From positions 248,001 through 312,000 of the forward strand of contig JAJTXY010000001.1 of assembly GCA_021463865.1 (NCBI GenBank): a DNA stretch of 64,000 nt, written 5' to 3'. Below the pieces are notes generated by a model. That model did no database searches and had not been told where the DNA came from. It saw nothing but the letters and a program-made list of their open reading frames with translations. The position numbers and the translations under genes are program-made. Shown here piece after piece: positions 35,456-44,482 of this stretch; positions within the stretch are counted from its first letter, which is position 1; every line of letters begins with the position of its first letter. Source of the stretch: Anaerolineae bacterium. GTDB lineage: Bacteria > Chloroflexota > Anaerolineae > Aggregatilineales > J027.

Positions 35456-35572
35456 TTTGGGAATTCCTCAAATGTTCTTTTGCCAATATAGTAGTCCATT
35501 TGGAACAACGAGTGAAGCCAAAAGATCGCCGGTCTAAAAACCGCCGTTTGCTATACGTCAGCCACGCAAAAG

Positions 35573-35602
35573 TTGGTCGCTGTAAGCCTATTTCTGTATA
35601 AT
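35573..35602 (+). promoter_or_regulatory. Promoter of ftcD
   Basis: TTGGTC (35573-35578) and a perfect TATAAT (35597-35602) are 18 bases apart, 42 bases before the ftcD ATG, which has AGGGGG upstream. Confidence 0.6.
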
Positions 35603-35643
35603 TTGCGCGTTTTTGGGAACAATAACCACAGTTAGGGGGTGGC

Positions 35644-37239
35644 ATGAGACCGTTAGTAGAGTGCGTGCCAAATTTTAGTGAGGGCCGACGACCCGAAGTA
35701 GTGGATGCTATCCTTCAGGCGATGAAACGCGCCGGAGCCGTTCATATTTTAGATGTCAGCAGTGACGCCGACCATAACCGCACCGTTGTCACAATGGTGG
35801 GCCTGCCCGATGAAATTGAGCGGGTCATGTTTGTGGGTATCCGCACTGCATCGGAATTGATTGATTTGGATTTCCATACGGGCGAACATCCGCGTTTTGG
35901 GGCAACCGATGTGGTGCCGTTTATCCCGATTCGAGATGTCTCGATGGATGAATGTATCCAGATGGCAAAACGTTTGGGTAAGCGGGTGGGTGAGGAACTC
36001 AATATCCCTGTCTACCTCTATGAAAGCGCCGCGACCCGGCCTGATCGTGAAAATCTGGCCCATATTCGCAAAGTGAAGTTTCAATATGAACAGCTAAAAA
36101 CCGCGATTGGCTCCGACCCGCGCTATGTGCCGGATTATGGGCCAGCCGCTGTTGGGCCAGCCGGGGCGACGATTATTGGCGCACGTCCACCGTTGATCGC
36201 TTTTAATGTCTATCTGACCACCGGGGATGTTGAAATCGCCAAAAAAATCTCGCTGGCAATTCGAGAATCCGGGGGCGGGTTGGCTTTTGTCAAAGCCAAT
36301 GGCTTTTTGGTGGATGGCAAAGCGCAGGTCAGCATGAACCTGACTCATTATGAAAAGACCCCTATCTTCCGCGTGGTCGAAATGATCCGCCGCGAAGCCC
36401 AACGCTATGGGGTGGGGATTCTGTCGAGTGAATTGGTCGGCCTTGCCCCCGAAGCAGCCTTGATTGAGAGTGCCCGCTGGTATCTGCAATTGGATGGTTT
36501 TAAACCCGACCAGTTGCTAGAAACCAAGATTTCAATAGCGGAACAAGTGCCGGCTCCCTTTGCCTATGAAGAACCCCCTGTGCCGGAAGATTCGACGGCC
36601 AATTTTGCGGTGGTCACGATCCCCCAAAGCCGTCGTCCTTCGGATTTTGTGGAGGCAGTTGCGGCGGCCAATGCAACCCCCGGCGGTGGGGCGGTGGCGG
36701 CTCTCGCGGCATCACTGGCGGCAGCCCTGTCCGAAATGGTAGCGGGCTTGACCATCGGCAAGAAAAAATATGCCGAAGTTGAAACCGAGATGCAGGCGAT
36801 TGTCAAAGCAGGGCAAGAATTACGTGAGCGCCTATTGGATGATGTGGTGAATGATGTCAGTGCCTTTGACGCCTTAATGACAGCGTTCCGTGTGCCCAAA
36901 GATGACCCTCAACGGGCTGCTTTGATTCAAGAGCGCACACGTGGGGCGATTGATGTGCCTCTGCGGGTCTGTCGGATGGCCTTTGAAACCCTGCAATTAG
37001 TCGAGCGGGTGGCTGCATTGGGCAATACCAACGCGGCGACGGATGCGGCAGTCGGGGCACATATGGCAATGGCGGCGCTCGAAGGTGCGGCATTGAATGT
37101 GCGGGTGAACCTGCTAGGATTGGAAGACGTGGAATTGGCCGCCCATTTGCGCGGCGAACTCAGTCAGCTTTTGGAGCAGGCCCATGCCATCCACGCCCAG
37201 ACCATTCAGGCGGCTGTGACCCGTGTTGGATTGATTTAA
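35644..37239 (+). CDS. ftcD: Bifunctional glutamate formimidoyltransferase / formimidoyltetrahydrofolate cyclodeaminase
   Basis: A fusion of 531 residues. Residues 1 to about 300 form the formiminotransferase domains (LVECVPNFSEGRRPEVVDAI, DADHNRTVVTMVG, DFHTGEHPRFGATDVVPF). Residues about 325-531 form the cyclodeaminase helical domain (FVEAVAAANATPGGGAVAAL, NTNAATDAAVGAHM). Together they move the formimino group of histidine breakdown to tetrahydrofolate and release ammonia, giving 5,10-methenyl-THF. The fused form is known from animals and some bacteria. No hut genes are in the window, so it may serve one-carbon supply with distant partners. Confidence 0.95.
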   Translation: MRPLVECVPNFSEGRRPEVVDAILQAMKRAGAVHILDVSSDADHNRTVVTMVGLPDEIERVMFVGIRTASELIDLDFHTGEHPRFGATDVVPFIPIRDVSMDECIQMAKRLGKRVGEELNIPVYLYESAATRPDRENLAHIRKVKFQYEQLKTAIGSDPRYVPDYGPAAVGPAGATIIGARPPLIAFNVYLTTGDVEIAKKISLAIRESGGGLAFVKANGFLVDGKAQVSMNLTHYEKTPIFRVVEMIRREAQRYGVGILSSELVGLAPEAALIESARWYLQLDGFKPDQLLETKISIAEQVPAPFAYEEPPVPEDSTANFAVVTIPQSRRPSDFVEAVAAANATPGGGAVAALAASLAAALSEMVAGLTIGKKKYAEVETEMQAIVKAGQELRERLLDDVVNDVSAFDALMTAFRVPKDDPQRAALIQERTRGAIDVPLRVCRMAFETLQLVERVAALGNTNAATDAAVGAHMAMAALEGAALNVRVNLLGLEDVELAAHLRGELSQLLEQAHAIHAQTIQAAVTRVGLI

Positions 37240-37252
37240 ACAAGGATTTTGT

Positions 37253-38419
37253 GTGGGGATGTTCAAAAGTCGGACGTTTCATCGCGGGTTAAGTTTAACA
37301 TTGTTAGTGCTGGCGATGGCTTATATAGGATATGCGTTAAGCGGGTGCAGTTCATCGGATAATGGAACGGAAGCACCCCCGGTAGAAGCAACTCAGAATT
37401 CATTGGCGACGGCGATTGCTTTACAAGCCGTTGCTACTGCTCAGCCGACGGCGACAACGGTGGTGATTGGGGGCAATAAACCGAGCGCCATCCCTATCGC
37501 ATCCCCTAGCCCGACAACCCAACCGACTTCTGAATTTTCCCCCACACCCTCGGCGACGGCGACCCTGCCCGCCACCTTTGATCCCAACGAAGCAGCCTCT
37601 AGTTCAGGGATTGCTACCGCGATTGCCATGGCCCAAACCATCACGGGCGACCATTTTTGGCTGTCGCGGCCCTTCTTCACCGAAAGCGGCGTGATTGATT
37701 ATGCCGAACGTATCTATGATTATGGCTCAACGAACGTGGGGCAGTTGCGGCCTCACTATGGGATAGATTTTGTAAATCCCTTTGGGACACGGGTTTTGGC
37801 AGCGGGTGATGGCGTGGTGTTTTTTGCGGGCGATGATTTTGACCAAAAACGCTTTGGCCCAACCTCCAATTTTTATGGTAACACCATCGTCATTCAGCAC
37901 ACCCACCTTGATGAAAAAGGCCAGCCCTTTATCTACTACACGCTGTATGGGCATCTTTCGAGTATCAATGTTGTGACCGGGCAATCCATCCGGCGTTTTG
38001 ACCCGATTGGACAGGTGGGGCAGTCGGGTGTGGCGATTGGGCCGCATCTGCATTTGGAAGTGCGTATTGGTGATCCTTACAGCTATGGTTCAACCTATAA
38101 TCCCCAATTATGGATAGAGCCGTTCCCCAGCTATGGCGTTTTGGCTGGACGGGTGACGGCGGAAGATGGCACATCGCTGGCTGAGGTCGAAATCAGGGCC
38201 GAGTCGCTTACCAGTGGGGTGGTTTATCGCGCCTATACCTATGCCGACACTGATCCGGCTTTGAACAGTGACCCCTACCTGCGCGAAAATTGGGTGATGG
38301 GCGATTTGGAAGCGGGTATGTATGACGTTACGGTGGCCTATCTAGGACGAATCGTCTATCAAGCCCAAGTCGCCGTCATCGCTGGTACAACAGGATTTTT
38401 ACCAGTCATCGTAGATTGA
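37253..38419 (+). CDS. M23-family peptidase lipoprotein
   Basis: A protein of 388 residues from GTG 37253; AAGGA six bases upstream supports this start, with ATG 37259 as alternative. A lipoprotein signal ends at LSGC (C32). A Thr/Pro/Ala-rich linker (about 40-130) leads to an M23 (LytM/LasA) domain with metal ligands in HYGIDFVNPFG and PHLHLEVRIG. A C-terminal domain of about 100 residues (GRVTAEDGTSLAEVEIRAES) resembles a carboxypeptidase-regulatory or beta-sandwich fold. It is likely an extracytoplasmic peptidoglycan endopeptidase, or a catalytically modified regulator of one. It follows ftcD by 13 bases. Confidence 0.9.
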   Translation: MGMFKSRTFHRGLSLTLLVLAMAYIGYALSGCSSSDNGTEAPPVEATQNSLATAIALQAVATAQPTATTVVIGGNKPSAIPIASPSPTTQPTSEFSPTPSATATLPATFDPNEAASSSGIATAIAMAQTITGDHFWLSRPFFTESGVIDYAERIYDYGSTNVGQLRPHYGIDFVNPFGTRVLAAGDGVVFFAGDDFDQKRFGPTSNFYGNTIVIQHTHLDEKGQPFIYYTLYGHLSSINVVTGQSIRRFDPIGQVGQSGVAIGPHLHLEVRIGDPYSYGSTYNPQLWIEPFPSYGVLAGRVTAEDGTSLAEVEIRAESLTSGVVYRAYTYADTDPALNSDPYLRENWVMGDLEAGMYDVTVAYLGRIVYQAQVAVIAGTTGFLPVIVD

Positions 38420-38445
38420 CCAGTGGTTGATTTCTCTGGAACGAT

Positions 38446-38474
38446 TTGTTACTGTCTGTTGTAATTACTATAAA
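38446..38474 (+). promoter_or_regulatory. Promoter of the secreted-protein gene at 38509
   Basis: TTGTTA (38446-38451) and TATAAA (38469-38474) with a 17-base spacer, 34 bases before the ATG at 38509. Confidence 0.55.
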
Positions 38475-38508
38475 TAACGGGAGCAAATTTGTTCTGGGAG
38501 AGAATACC

Positions 38509-39639
38509 ATGTCTGCTAAACGATGGTTGTATGTCGTCTGTATCCTGCTATTTATCCTCAATTTTACGAGACCCACACCGTTCAGTTATGCCCAAGCACC
38601 AGAATCCATAACATTTACATCCTGTGATGGTCGGTTGAGTTTTGACTACCCCGCCGCGTGGTTTGTTCAAGAATCCCAAGTCATAGTTCCCAACTTTGCT
38701 GTAGTAGACGGCTTAGATGAAAGCCTGCCTAGCGTTCGCTGGTATTATCCCGCCGAAGATTTTCTTGGCGAGAATTGGACAACGCTGGGCTATTTCGATT
38801 TTAGTGCTGCCCTGCAAATCCCTTGGGGTTTGGGAGATGACCGCCCCACGCCCTTTGAACAACTCTCAAATATTGTGACTTTTGCAGGGGGCAATCCCCG
38901 GACATATGGCACACCCACAGAAATGACCGTGCATAATTGGCTAGCTGCCCGTCAGGACTATGTGGGCATAAATGATGGCCTAGCCATTGTGGGATTTCAA
39001 ATGATTATTGCCATCTCCGATGAGTATGATTTGGTTATCCATGCCGAAGCCGATGCCAACGAAATAATGGCTTTGGAGGATGCTCTCCAATTATTTCTGG
39101 ACACCCTTGTTTATAGTGATAATGGCCCAAACACGCCGCCAGTGGGATGGTTTCTCTATTTTAAGGATACCTGTGCCTTTCGGTTCTTCTATCCGCAAAA
39201 TTGGATTTTGAGTGAAGCCGCGTCCAACAAAATCTTGCTGTTTAATTCCCAAGATGCTGCTGACAAAAGAATACGTCGCCGCCCCTTTGATGCCGATGAA
39301 TTGGAAATTACGATTGTCCCACCCGCTGAAATCGCCGATTATTTTTATGGTACTTTAGACCCAGCTCAAGCCACCTCTGAAGAAATTTTGTCGGCCTACG
39401 TCCAAATTGAGGAGCTACCCGCCGAATTTCCAGTACAGGTGACAATAGGCGAATGGGAAGTGTTGCGGGCGGATATGCCGAGTGGGTTTATTCTGCTGTT
39501 TGAATTTGGCGAACGGCAGTATGCGATTTTTGCAGCACGTAGCGGTAGTGGTGGGTTTAGTGACTTTGAGGCAGCGGTTATGCAGGTCGTCGAGTCCCTG
39601 CGTTATGAGCCGTTAGAGGAGTCTACTCAAACGCCCTAA
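38509..39639 (+). CDS. Secreted protein of unknown function
   Basis: A protein of 376 residues from ATG 38509, which has GGGAGAGA upstream; the longer frame from 38446 overlaps the promoter. A signal peptide (KRWLYVVCILLFILNF...SYAQA) is followed by two similar halves: one with SITFTSCDGRLSFDYPAAWFVQ, the other with FKDTCAFRFFYPQNWILS. Each begins with a C..RF.FYP.W pattern, suggesting a duplicated PsbP-like alpha/beta domain, as found in many extracytoplasmic proteins of this kind. No enzyme motif is seen. Its end overlaps the convergent amidohydrolase by 17 bases. Confidence 0.75.
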   Translation: MSAKRWLYVVCILLFILNFTRPTPFSYAQAPESITFTSCDGRLSFDYPAAWFVQESQVIVPNFAVVDGLDESLPSVRWYYPAEDFLGENWTTLGYFDFSAALQIPWGLGDDRPTPFEQLSNIVTFAGGNPRTYGTPTEMTVHNWLAARQDYVGINDGLAIVGFQMIIAISDEYDLVIHAEADANEIMALEDALQLFLDTLVYSDNGPNTPPVGWFLYFKDTCAFRFFYPQNWILSEAASNKILLFNSQDAADKRIRRRPFDADELEITIVPPAEIADYFYGTLDPAQATSEEILSAYVQIEELPAEFPVQVTIGEWEVLRADMPSGFILLFEFGERQYAIFAARSGSGGFSDFEAAVMQVVESLRYEPLEESTQTP

Positions 39640-41233
39640 AACGCCACTCCCCGCCGACCATCGTTCCCACTACCTGCACCGACAGAATTTCGGCAAGGGG
39701 GATGTTGAATAAATCGCGGTCAAGCATGACCATATCCGCCAGATAAGCAGGGGCAAGCATCCCCAAGCAATTTTCCATATAGGCGGCATAGGCAGGCCCT
39801 TGTGTGAACCCAACGAGGGCTTCATGCAGGGTCAGGCGTTCTTCGGGATACCATCCCTGCGGCCCCGGTGAGCCATCGGCGCGTTGACGGGTCACGGCGG
39901 CATGGATACCCCGCCAAGGATTCAAATCTTCAACCGGGGCGTCCGACCCAAACGCCAAGACTGCGCCCGCGTTTAACTGCTTGCGGATGGCATAACTGTA
40001 GGCGGCGCGTTTACCCCAATACAAATCGGCCATTTCCAAATCTGACGTGGCGTGTATTGGCTGCATGGAGGCGATGAGGTTCAGTTGTGCCAATCGCCCT
40101 ACATCGCTGGGGTGGATAATCTGTACATGCTCAATCCGATGGCGCAGTTGGGAACGTGGTATGCCTCGACCTGCTTCTTCACCCCTCACCGTTTCAAAAA
40201 CATCCAACACATCATGCACGGCTTTATCGCCAATCGCGTGAATCGAGGTATGTACTCCCTGTTCACTGGCCCGACTGACCAAACTGTAGATTTCTTCCTT
40301 GTCGGTCACGCAGATGCCATAATTATCCGGTTCATTTTCATACGGCTCAATCATCAGGGCGGTGCGCGGGCCGAGTGCCCCATCCGCAAAAATCTTTAGA
40401 CCGCCGATTCGAATCCAATCATCCCCAAAACCGCTGCGTATACCCAGTTCATGCGCGTGTTCAATCCACGCCACATTCACTTGCTTGACCACCCGCATTC
40501 CCAATTGACCGCGCTCTCGCACCATTTGCAGAGCGATCATACATGAGGGGTCGTCGTAATCGTGGAAACCTGTTAATCCCTGTCGCAGCGCATGGGCTTG
40601 GGCATCCACCATATAATCGGCCAGTTTTTCGGGGGTGGGGCCGGTGATATGGTCGGATACGAGATGCAGGGCGCTGTCTTCCAACAACATCCCGGCAGGC
40701 GACCCATCTGGCAGGCGCACAATCGTCCCGCCAAAGGGATCATTCGTTCCCGCGTGGATATTCGCCAATTTGAGGGCCATGCTGTTGACCCATGCCCCGT
40801 GTCCGCTGCGTTCCCCTAAATAGATGGGGTGCTGCGTTGTCACGGCGTCCAATTCACTGGCGAGTGGGTAGTCGGTTTCATGCCACGTATCCAATCGCCA
40901 ACCATGCCCGATAATCCATTCGCCGGGTGGGGCTGTGCGTACCCGTTCCGCAACCATCGCCAAACATTGGGCTTTGCTAGGCACATCCATCAAATTCAGA
41001 TTACGCCGCGCCTTGCTATACCCCTCCCAATGCAAATGGGCATCGGTCAAACCGGGGATTATCACGCGCCCCCCCGCATTATCTTGGCGAGTATTCGGGC
41101 CAGCCAAGCGCCGGATGCTGTCATCATCCCCCACCACGACAATGCGTTCTCCGATAATCGCCAATGCCGTCACAACAGGTTGGGCAGGATTCAGGGTATG
41201 GATTTTGGCGTTGTAGACAATTCGATCAATCAT
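39623..41233 (-). CDS. YtcJ-like metal-dependent amidohydrolase
   Basis: Amidohydrolase_3 family, 536 residues. It has the N-terminal beta-sandwich (YNAKIHTLNPAQPVVTALAI), VIIPGLTDAHLHWEGY with HxH, GEWIIGHGWRLDTWHE, SIHAIGDKAVHDVLD, RHRIEHVQI with a ligand histidine, and FGSDAPVEDLNPWRGIHAAV with the catalytic aspartate. YtcJ-type enzymes act on exocyclic amides with largely unknown physiological substrates. No signal peptide. It follows the unknown gene at 41245 by 11 bases on the same strand. Confidence 0.92.
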   Translation of the reverse strand: MIDRIVYNAKIHTLNPAQPVVTALAIIGERIVVVGDDDSIRRLAGPNTRQDNAGGRVIIPGLTDAHLHWEGYSKARRNLNLMDVPSKAQCLAMVAERVRTAPPGEWIIGHGWRLDTWHETDYPLASELDAVTTQHPIYLGERSGHGAWVNSMALKLANIHAGTNDPFGGTIVRLPDGSPAGMLLEDSALHLVSDHITGPTPEKLADYMVDAQAHALRQGLTGFHDYDDPSCMIALQMVRERGQLGMRVVKQVNVAWIEHAHELGIRSGFGDDWIRIGGLKIFADGALGPRTALMIEPYENEPDNYGICVTDKEEIYSLVSRASEQGVHTSIHAIGDKAVHDVLDVFETVRGEEAGRGIPRSQLRHRIEHVQIIHPSDVGRLAQLNLIASMQPIHATSDLEMADLYWGKRAAYSYAIRKQLNAGAVLAFGSDAPVEDLNPWRGIHAAVTRQRADGSPGPQGWYPEERLTLHEALVGFTQGPAYAAYMENCLGMLAPAYLADMVMLDRDLFNIPLAEILSVQVVGTMVGGEWRFRAFE

Positions 41234-41244
41234 GAAAGCCCTTC

Positions 41245-42237
41245 TTATAGGGAAGAAATGGATTTCGCCACACGCAAATGACCGGGGAAATTCGGCAGAT
41301 AATTAATCAGTGACTCGTATTTCCCATCGGCAAATTCATTTAAATAGCGGCGCAGCACACTCACCAAACCGGGGATAATTTTGACGCCCTTCGCTTTGTC
41401 CTGCATCAAAATGAAGGCTTTGGCTTCCTGTGGATTGACGGCCTGCTCCAAAAAGAGGGCCACCGCGCCGATGACAAACAATTCGGTAAATTGATCGCCC
41501 CACGTCACATATTTTTCCTTAAATTCATCGGTGACGGGCAGGGGTTTTTGCGCTGCTGTCGCCACACGATCAGCATTTTGGCGCAGATAAGACAGCATCA
41601 GCAGACGGGCATAATCGCCGAGCGCGTGGGTATACAGATGACCTGCGTCCTCATCAAAGGGCCACGGGGCGTTGTCTCCCCATGCAATACGGGGTGGGGT
41701 AATGCTCATGAGTTCGCCGCCGATCCGTACCCCCACAGACCGAGTGCTGGGGTAGGAGACATTGGCGACAAACACCAACTGCTCGACGACCTCCCCGACG
41801 AAAGGCTGCAAGAAGGTGTAAAAATTTACCTTCGAGATCAATTTCTCAGCTTCAGAACGGGCTTTTTGCCAAGCCTCATCTTCCTCTTTCCACCACGCCT
41901 CCAGTTCGGCGACCTGATAGAAATTTTTCAACTGCTCATTCCATTTGGGTGGAACCCAACGTGGCGCATAGGGGTCTTCCATTTCGGGCCATGTCAGTTT
42001 AAGCGCATAGGTATACAGCGCTTCTAGGGGGGCACCTTTATCGAGCAACACTTGGGTCGCTTCGATGGCGGGATGATGTTTATGCCGTTCAATCCGTTTA
42101 GTGGTGTTACGGGCATGAGCATGGGCGCGATGGCGCTGCATTTGTTGTTCGCGTTCGGGCCATTTGGTGGCAGCCAGCACCGCCGACATCAGCCGAACAC
42201 GATCATCCACGCGAATATGAACCGGGCGTTGAGCCAT
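41245..42237 (-). CDS. Conserved-looking protein of unknown function
   Basis: A soluble protein of 330 residues rich in Trp and in charged helices. Notable segments are an N-terminal His-rich stretch (QRHRAHAHARNTTKRIERHKHH), KLTWPEMEDPYAPRWVPPKW, an acidic helix (ELEAWWKEEDEAWQKA), and HLYTHALGDYARLLMLSYL. There is no HExxH, P-loop or membrane segment. Codon use matches the neighbours. I do not recognise the family. A good minus-strand promoter lies about 54 bases upstream, so it leads a unit with the amidohydrolase. Confidence 0.65.
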   Translation of the reverse strand: MAQRPVHIRVDDRVRLMSAVLAATKWPEREQQMQRHRAHAHARNTTKRIERHKHHPAIEATQVLLDKGAPLEALYTYALKLTWPEMEDPYAPRWVPPKWNEQLKNFYQVAELEAWWKEEDEAWQKARSEAEKLISKVNFYTFLQPFVGEVVEQLVFVANVSYPSTRSVGVRIGGELMSITPPRIAWGDNAPWPFDEDAGHLYTHALGDYARLLMLSYLRQNADRVATAAQKPLPVTDEFKEKYVTWGDQFTELFVIGAVALFLEQAVNPQEAKAFILMQDKAKGVKIIPGLVSVLRRYLNEFADGKYESLINYLPNFPGHLRVAKSISSL

Positions 42238-42290
42238 GATTGCCTGCCTGCAAAAAACTAAGAAAACAAATAATGAAAGATAACGCTGTT

Positions 42291-42319
42291 ATTGTATAGC
42301 ACCGTTAGGAGGGGAGCAA
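42291..42319 (-). promoter_or_regulatory. Promoter of the unknown/amidohydrolase unit
   Basis: On the minus strand TTGCTC (42314-42319) and TACAAT (42291-42296) are 17 bases apart; an overlapping TATACA is also present. Confidence 0.55.
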
Positions 42320-42350
42320 AATTCGGTGGGTGATTGGGCAGCGTCCTAAT

Positions 42351-43103
42351 TTAAGCCATGCTCTCGCCACCATCCACAAAAATCGCCTGCCCAGTCATAT
42401 ACGAAGCAGCGTCTGAACAGAGGAATAAAATCACACTGGCGACTTCTTCCGGCGTTCCCAAGCGGCCTTGCGGGATACGGCCTAAATTTTCGGGGTTGGG
42501 GTATTCATCTTCACTGTCAATGTTGGCCGGGCAGACGGCATTAATTCGTATCCCCGACGCGGCAAAAAATCGGGCGGCTTCTTTGGTAAAGCCAATCACC
42601 CCGGCTTTGCTGGCGGCATAAGCGGCACTATCGGCGCGTGGCAGGGCAATTCCGGCGGTACTGGCGAGATTAACCATCACCCCGCCGCCTTCCTCCGCCA
42701 TGATCCGCCCGGCGAGTTGCGTGATAAAAAACGTGCCGTTGAGATTGATGTCGAGCACCCGCCGCCAATCCCATTCATCCAATTTTATGAGCGAGGCTTT
42801 TTTCTCGACCCCCGCCGCATTAACCACTATATCAATCCGTCCGTAGGCGTCGCGCATGGCCTCAATCAATGACCCCACCGCAAGTTTGTTGGCGACATCC
42901 GCACACCAATCCGTCGCCGTTCCGCCCATTGTCCGAATTTCTTCGGCGACCTTTGCCGCGTTATCGGGATTGATGTCATTGACGAATACGGATGCCCCCG
43001 ATTGCGCTAATGTGATGGCGGTGGCCCGACCAATACCCAGACCTGCGCCTGTCACCAATGCGGCGCGACCTGATAAATCTACGCTAAATTTTCCAATGCT
43101 CAA
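42351..43103 (-). CDS. Short-chain dehydrogenase/reductase
   Basis: A classical SDR of 250 residues. It has the cofactor loop VTGAGLGIGRATAI, NDINPDN after the second strand (acidic residue suggesting NAD), VNAAGV, the catalytic serine in LASTAGIA, and the Y-x-x-x-K in SAAYAASKAGVI. The C-terminus FLCSDAASYMTGQAIFVDGG is typical of FabG-like or sugar/alcohol dehydrogenases. The substrate is unknown. Its ATG overlaps the stop of the upstream BRO-N C-terminal frame by four bases, which indicates coupling to that frame and argues that the C-terminal frame is, or recently was, translated. Confidence 0.93.
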   Translation of the reverse strand: MSIGKFSVDLSGRAALVTGAGLGIGRATAITLAQSGASVFVNDINPDNAAKVAEEIRTMGGTATDWCADVANKLAVGSLIEAMRDAYGRIDIVVNAAGVEKKASLIKLDEWDWRRVLDINLNGTFFITQLAGRIMAEEGGGVMVNLASTAGIALPRADSAAYAASKAGVIGFTKEAARFFAASGIRINAVCPANIDSEDEYPNPENLGRIPQGRLGTPEEVASVILFLCSDAASYMTGQAIFVDGGESMA

Positions 43104-43633
43104 GATGTCTGCCCTTCAGATAACAGCGGCTTGCCCGTCGCTAAATCCACCTGCAAAAATTGACTGGTGGCTTGGGCTTGGATGCCAATCAGCACCGCCA
43201 CTTGTTTGACAATCGCACGCGCCTCGTCCCATGACAATTCGGTTTCGTCGCCCAATTTCTGTGCGGCGACCTCCTCCGCAATGCCTTGATACGTCAGGGC
43301 GAGGGTGGGTTGATTATCGCGCAGGCTGGCTTTTTTGGGCAGGTCGAGTTCATCTTTGAGGAAGGCCGCCGTTCGCCCCCACAGCCCCTGATAAATATCA
43401 TCGGTGGCAATGGCATAGTGCATCTGAGTCAGGACTTCATAGACCGCTGCTTTGAGTGCCGAGGTGAATTTGGCCCGTTTGACCTTACCCGCCAGCCGTG
43501 CGCTAATCCATCGGTCATCCTTCCCCCGTCGGCGATAGGCTTCAATCGCGGCGTCAATGGCTTCATCGGGGTCAATCGCACCAGAGGTAATGACCGTTTC
43601 GGGTTCAAGGCGCACCGCATCCACAAATGCCAC
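43100..43633 (-). pseudogene. BRO-N protein, C-terminal part after frameshift
   Basis: A frame of 177 residues (EAVAFVDAVRLEPETV..., then IDAAIEAYRRRGKDDRWIS) that continues the BRO-N gene started at 44010. Reading back before its first ATG, ISSEA joins directly to the upstream frame if the A5 tract (plus-strand T5 at 43648-43652) is read as A6. The content, a helical segment with LTYQGIAEEVAAQKLG, resembles the C-terminal region of DNA-damage-inducible-D/antirepressor-like proteins. No ribosome site precedes its ATG at 43633. Either a sequencing indel, a phase-variable tract or a true pseudogene would explain this. Confidence 0.65.
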
Positions 43634-44010
43634 GGCCTCGGATGAAATTTTTGAATGGCGGAAAGCTGTGGACGGGCCTTTGTTGCGCGTAAATATTGCG
43701 CTATCAAATAAAGCCCTTTATCATCGGTAAAATCCATTTGGTAGGTCTTTCCATCCGAAGCAATATACGGCAGTGGTTGGATTGAATCCATCAAGTGAAT
43801 ATTTTCGGTGTGGTTACGTTTCAAGTCAGCCCAAATCTGCTTAGGCTTGGATGCACCTGTTAGACCTGCAATCCAGTCTTGAATAGCGTAAATATAAACA
43901 CCGTGATCGTCTTGATGATATTGCTGAGGAAATTGCCATTTATTGGCTACTAAAAGCGGAAGGGGTAAATCTTCTTCAGGTATATTTTGAATAACAGGTA
44001 GTGGTAACAT
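43429..44010 (-). pseudogene. BRO-N (antirepressor/DinD-like) protein, N-terminal part
   Basis: The frame has 193 residues, but only the first 125 or so look native. They form a BRO-N domain: GVYIYAIQDWIAGLTGASKP, IWADLKRNH, LPYIASDGKTYQMDFTDDKG, LYLIAQYLRATKARP. After LSAIQKF the frame turns into Arg/Pro-rich nonsense, and the proper continuation is in the frame ending at 43100. GGAGAG precedes the ATG. BRO-N domains occur in phage antirepressors and DinD. The gene is divergent from an XRE-type regulator 120 bases away, an arrangement typical of phage or mobile regulatory switches. Confidence 0.72.
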
Positions 44011-44130
44011 AAAAAATTCTCTCCAAAGAATTTGTTTCGATTAAGCAACAATTGTACCACTATCGAAACAATAGGTCAATGAAAATCTATTCCGCCGAAG
44101 ATAGAATCGCGGAGGTAGTTGTAATTCCCC

Positions 44131-44379
44131 ATGCCATTACAGAATAAATTTCTGTTCTTGCTCACGGAAAAAGAGCGCCAAGAACAACGAAATATCAGTC
44201 TCAATGAAGTATCTCGTAGCACAGGTGTCGCAGTCAGTGTTTTAGCTCGGTGGTTCAAAAATGATATATCGCGTTTTGATGGTCATGTGATTGAAGCCCT
44301 ATGTGAATACTTTGACTGCGATTTGCCCGACCTGCTTTATATTGATCGAGGCCACACCACCGAACACACTGAAGGATAG
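44131..44379 (+). CDS. XRE-type helix-turn-helix regulator
   Basis: A Cro/C1-type HTH protein of 82 residues. Helices 2-3 are SLNEVSRSTGVAVSVLARWF, then ALCEYFDCDLPDLLYID, as in small YozG-like regulators where the last helix closes the fold. It is divergent from the BRO-N gene, so the 120-base spacer (44011-44130) probably holds a shared operator. It might repress itself and the BRO-N gene, with the BRO-N protein as antagonist; this is inference. Confidence 0.85.
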   Translation: MPLQNKFLFLLTEKERQEQRNISLNEVSRSTGVAVSVLARWFKNDISRFDGHVIEALCEYFDCDLPDLLYIDRGHTTEHTEG

Positions 44380-44385
44380 CCGCGT

Positions 44386-44391
44386 TATAAT
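44386..44391 (+). promoter_or_regulatory. Candidate -10 box for the phosphatase/DUF3090/SCO1664 unit
   Basis: A perfect TATAAT with CCGC two bases upstream (44380-44383), 92 bases before the phosphatase ATG. No clear -35. Confidence 0.4.
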
Positions 44392-44482
44392 CTCCAACCT
44401 TAACAATGTTCTAAGACACAGCGGGGTAGAATGGTTTACAATAGTGACCTAATCATATCTGCCCAAAAGTAGAAGGCCGCGA

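Noticed and set aside
40052-40399. Plus-strand frame of 115 codons within the amidohydrolase
   Set aside because: It lies fully antisense to a motif-rich enzyme gene and shows no recognisable protein features.
43640-43660. Programmed -1 frameshifting in the BRO-N gene
   Set aside because: The site in frame reads CAA AAA TTT, which does not fit the X XXY YYZ slippery pattern in the right phase, and no downstream pseudoknot is evident. A tract-length change explains it better.
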